Of a DNA stretch of 7,271 bases, positions 6,745 to 7,271 are shown in pieces. The notes under the pieces are model-generated. The model saw only the letters and a program-made list of their open reading frames with translations. It was not told where the DNA came from and did no database searches. Positions within the stretch are counted from its first letter, which is position 1; every line of letters starts with the position of its first letter. Both the position numbers and the translations under genes were made by a program. This DNA comes from Actinomycetes bacterium (lineage in GTDB: Bacteria; Actinomycetota; Acidimicrobiia; Spongiisociales; UBA5794): positions 1 to 7,271 of the forward strand of contig JAMBLL010000053.1 in the NCBI GenBank assembly GCA_023336765.1, in the 5' to 3' direction.

Positions 6745-7048
6745 GTGATCCTCATTTCGCCGTGCGTCATCGATGATCGCATCGTAGCCAGAGCGTGTCG
6801 ACGATGCAGATGCCGTGAGATCGGCCATTGGCTGGCTGGAGCGCAGTTGGAGTTCCGATGGATGTCTCTGCCGAGAGCGACAACGCTGAGCTGGACGCGT
6901 CCCATTGTGGGGGTCGGCTGCACGCGAAGAGGAGAGTTGACCTGGGTGGACGATCAACCCTCCTCGCGGTCACCCTGGTATCTGGAGGGGATCCCGGGTG
7001 CAGAACGTGTGAAGTGTTCCTTCATATTCTAGGCACATAGCCTCGAGT
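6745..7048. other. Long upstream region of the DUF2235 gene, no gene supported
   Basis: About 300 bases with no convincing coding region on either strand: the open frames present lack ribosome sites and family motifs. A TTG start at 6957, in frame with the DUF2235 gene, has AGGAGG one base before it, which is too close, and the 71-residue extension looks non-conserved. Visible structure is a TCATCGATGA palindrome (6767-6776), the imperfect hairpin at 6931-6963 and, at the right end, a leftward -10 box. It may be the transcribed leader of the DUF2235 gene. Confidence 0.5.
6931..6963 (-). repeat. 10-bp inverted repeat, possible leader hairpin
   Basis: GGAGAGTTGA (6931-6940) and TCAACCCTCC (6954-6963) flank a 13-base centre. 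In leftward RNA all ten pairs can form, with one G-U wobble; in rightward RNA the same position is an A-C mismatch. No U-tract follows, so it is not an intrinsic terminator. The left-strand arm contains the AGGAGG-like sequence just described, so folding would hide it. Confidence 0.4.
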
Positions 7049-7055
7049 TTGTAAA
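7026..7055 (-). promoter_or_regulatory. Leftward promoter candidate for the DUF2235 gene
   Basis: On the minus strand TTTACA (7055-7050, five of six to TTGACA) lies 18 bases before TAGAAT (7031-7026, five of six to TATAAT). The predicted start near 7019 would give the DUF2235 gene a leader of about 275 bases. The -35 box lies inside the LacI-type palindrome, so leftward transcription would be open to the same repressor. Confidence 0.45.
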
Positions 7056-7077
7056 CGTTTACCGTATGGCATACAAT
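7049..7077 (+). promoter_or_regulatory. Promoter of the LacI-family gene
   Basis: TTGTAA (7049-7054, four of six) and TACAAT (7072-7077, five of six) are separated by exactly 17 bases. Transcription would start about 7084, leaving a leader of some 24 bases before the start codon. The palindromic operator covers the -35 box and spacer. Confidence 0.55.
7051..7062. promoter_or_regulatory. LacI-family operator, perfect 12-bp palindrome
   Basis: GTAAACGTTTAC is perfectly symmetric with the central CG step typical of LacI-family operators, and is close to the CcpA cre consensus. A second dyad, GTATG-G-CATAC (7064-7074), follows directly and covers the upstream part of the -10 box; a third small palindrome, AATCGATT (7087-7094), lies in the leader. 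The position next to a lacI-type gene strongly suggests autoregulation. Confidence 0.75.
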
Positions 7078-7107
7078 GAGAGCGGAAATCGATTACCGAG
7101 GTACATG

Positions 7108-7271
7108 ATGGCAACGATTCGAGACGTCGCAGAGTTGGCGGGAGTTTCCGTCGCAAGCGTCTCGCGTGTCATGAATAACAGCCGGGGTGTCCAGGCCGAA
7201 ACGCGTCGAAGCGTTGAAGAGGCCTCTCTTGAACTCGGGTACGTGCCCAACGAAGCCGCCCGCAGCCTGAA
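7108..7271 (+). CDS. LacI-family transcriptional repressor, N-terminal part
   Basis: The first 54 residues are seen before the window ends. They form the classic LacI DNA-binding headpiece: TIRDVAELAGVSVASVSRVMNN (3-24, helix-turn-helix), a third helix around TRRSVEEASLELGY (32-45), and the hinge PNEAARSL (47-54) ending in the leucine that intercalates in the minor groove. The sugar-binding-like effector domain lies off the window, so the inducer cannot be guessed. GAGG (7098-7101) lies six bases before the ATG at 7108; the ATG at 7105 is three bases away and less likely. It is divergent from the DUF2235 hydrolase gene and preceded by its probable operator. Confidence 0.95.
   Translation, partial: MATIRDVAELAGVSVASVSRVMNNSRGVQAETRRSVEEASLELGYVPNEAARSL

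Noticed and set aside
6745..6957. N-terminal extension of the DUF2235 protein from a TTG start at 6957
   Set aside because: The AGGAGG is only one base from the TTG, the extension lacks recognisable motifs, and GAGGA before the ATG at 6744 leads directly into the conserved start of the domain.
6931..6963. Intrinsic terminator
   Set aside because: The stem is good but no U-tract follows in either direction and no gene ends nearby.
6511..7032. Rightward open frame of 173 codons opposite and upstream of the DUF2235 gene
   Set aside because: Half of it is antisense to the conserved hydrolase domain, there is no ribosome site, and no family resemblance was recognised.

Overview
The window is a GC-rich bacterial chromosome segment with dense coding, several gene overlaps and many GATC/CGAT words. 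The protein families (MMPL-type RND exporter beside a HisKA_3/NarL-type two-component system, a mycobacterial-type PIN toxin, a LacI regulator, a possibly leaderless toxin-antitoxin operon) suggest an actinobacterium, possibly one of the deeper environmental lineages. That placement is an inference from family content and style, not from a marker gene.

Layout, left to right. (1) 1-1646, leftward: a two-component pair. The histidine kinase gene overlaps the response regulator gene by four bases; the regulator runs off the left edge after its receiver domain. (2) 1647-1769: a divergent control region with several inverted repeats. (3) 1770-4055, rightward: a complete 761-residue MMPL/RND membrane transporter with both Asp-Tyr proton-relay pairs. 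The two-component pair is a natural candidate to control it. (4) 4067-4737, leftward: a VapBC toxin-antitoxin operon, tail to tail with the transporter, with a GTGA overlap and a short AT-rich promoter/operator that suggests a leaderless, self-regulated transcript. (5) 4773-5621, leftward: a membrane-anchored alpha/beta hydrolase of the Bem46/ABHD13 type. (6) 5698-6744, leftward: a soluble DUF2235 (Tle1-like) alpha/beta hydrolase with no type VI secretion genes in view. (7) 6745-7107: a 363-base intergenic region holding a long presumed leader, a near-perfect hairpin, and a palindromic LacI-type operator overlapped by good promoter matches on both strands. (8) 7108 to the right edge, rightward: the N-terminus of a LacI-family repressor.

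Functional reading. The left half looks like a sensor-regulated export module. The right half looks like a pair of serine hydrolases read in one direction, possibly controlled by the divergently encoded LacI-type regulator through one shared operator; the vapBC cassette sits between the halves. No tRNA, rRNA, CRISPR array, insertion sequence or convincing intrinsic terminator was seen. No clearly new system is demonstrated. The most promising untested ideas are the LacI/DUF2235 divergent control unit and the helically phased operator array of the leaderless vapBC.
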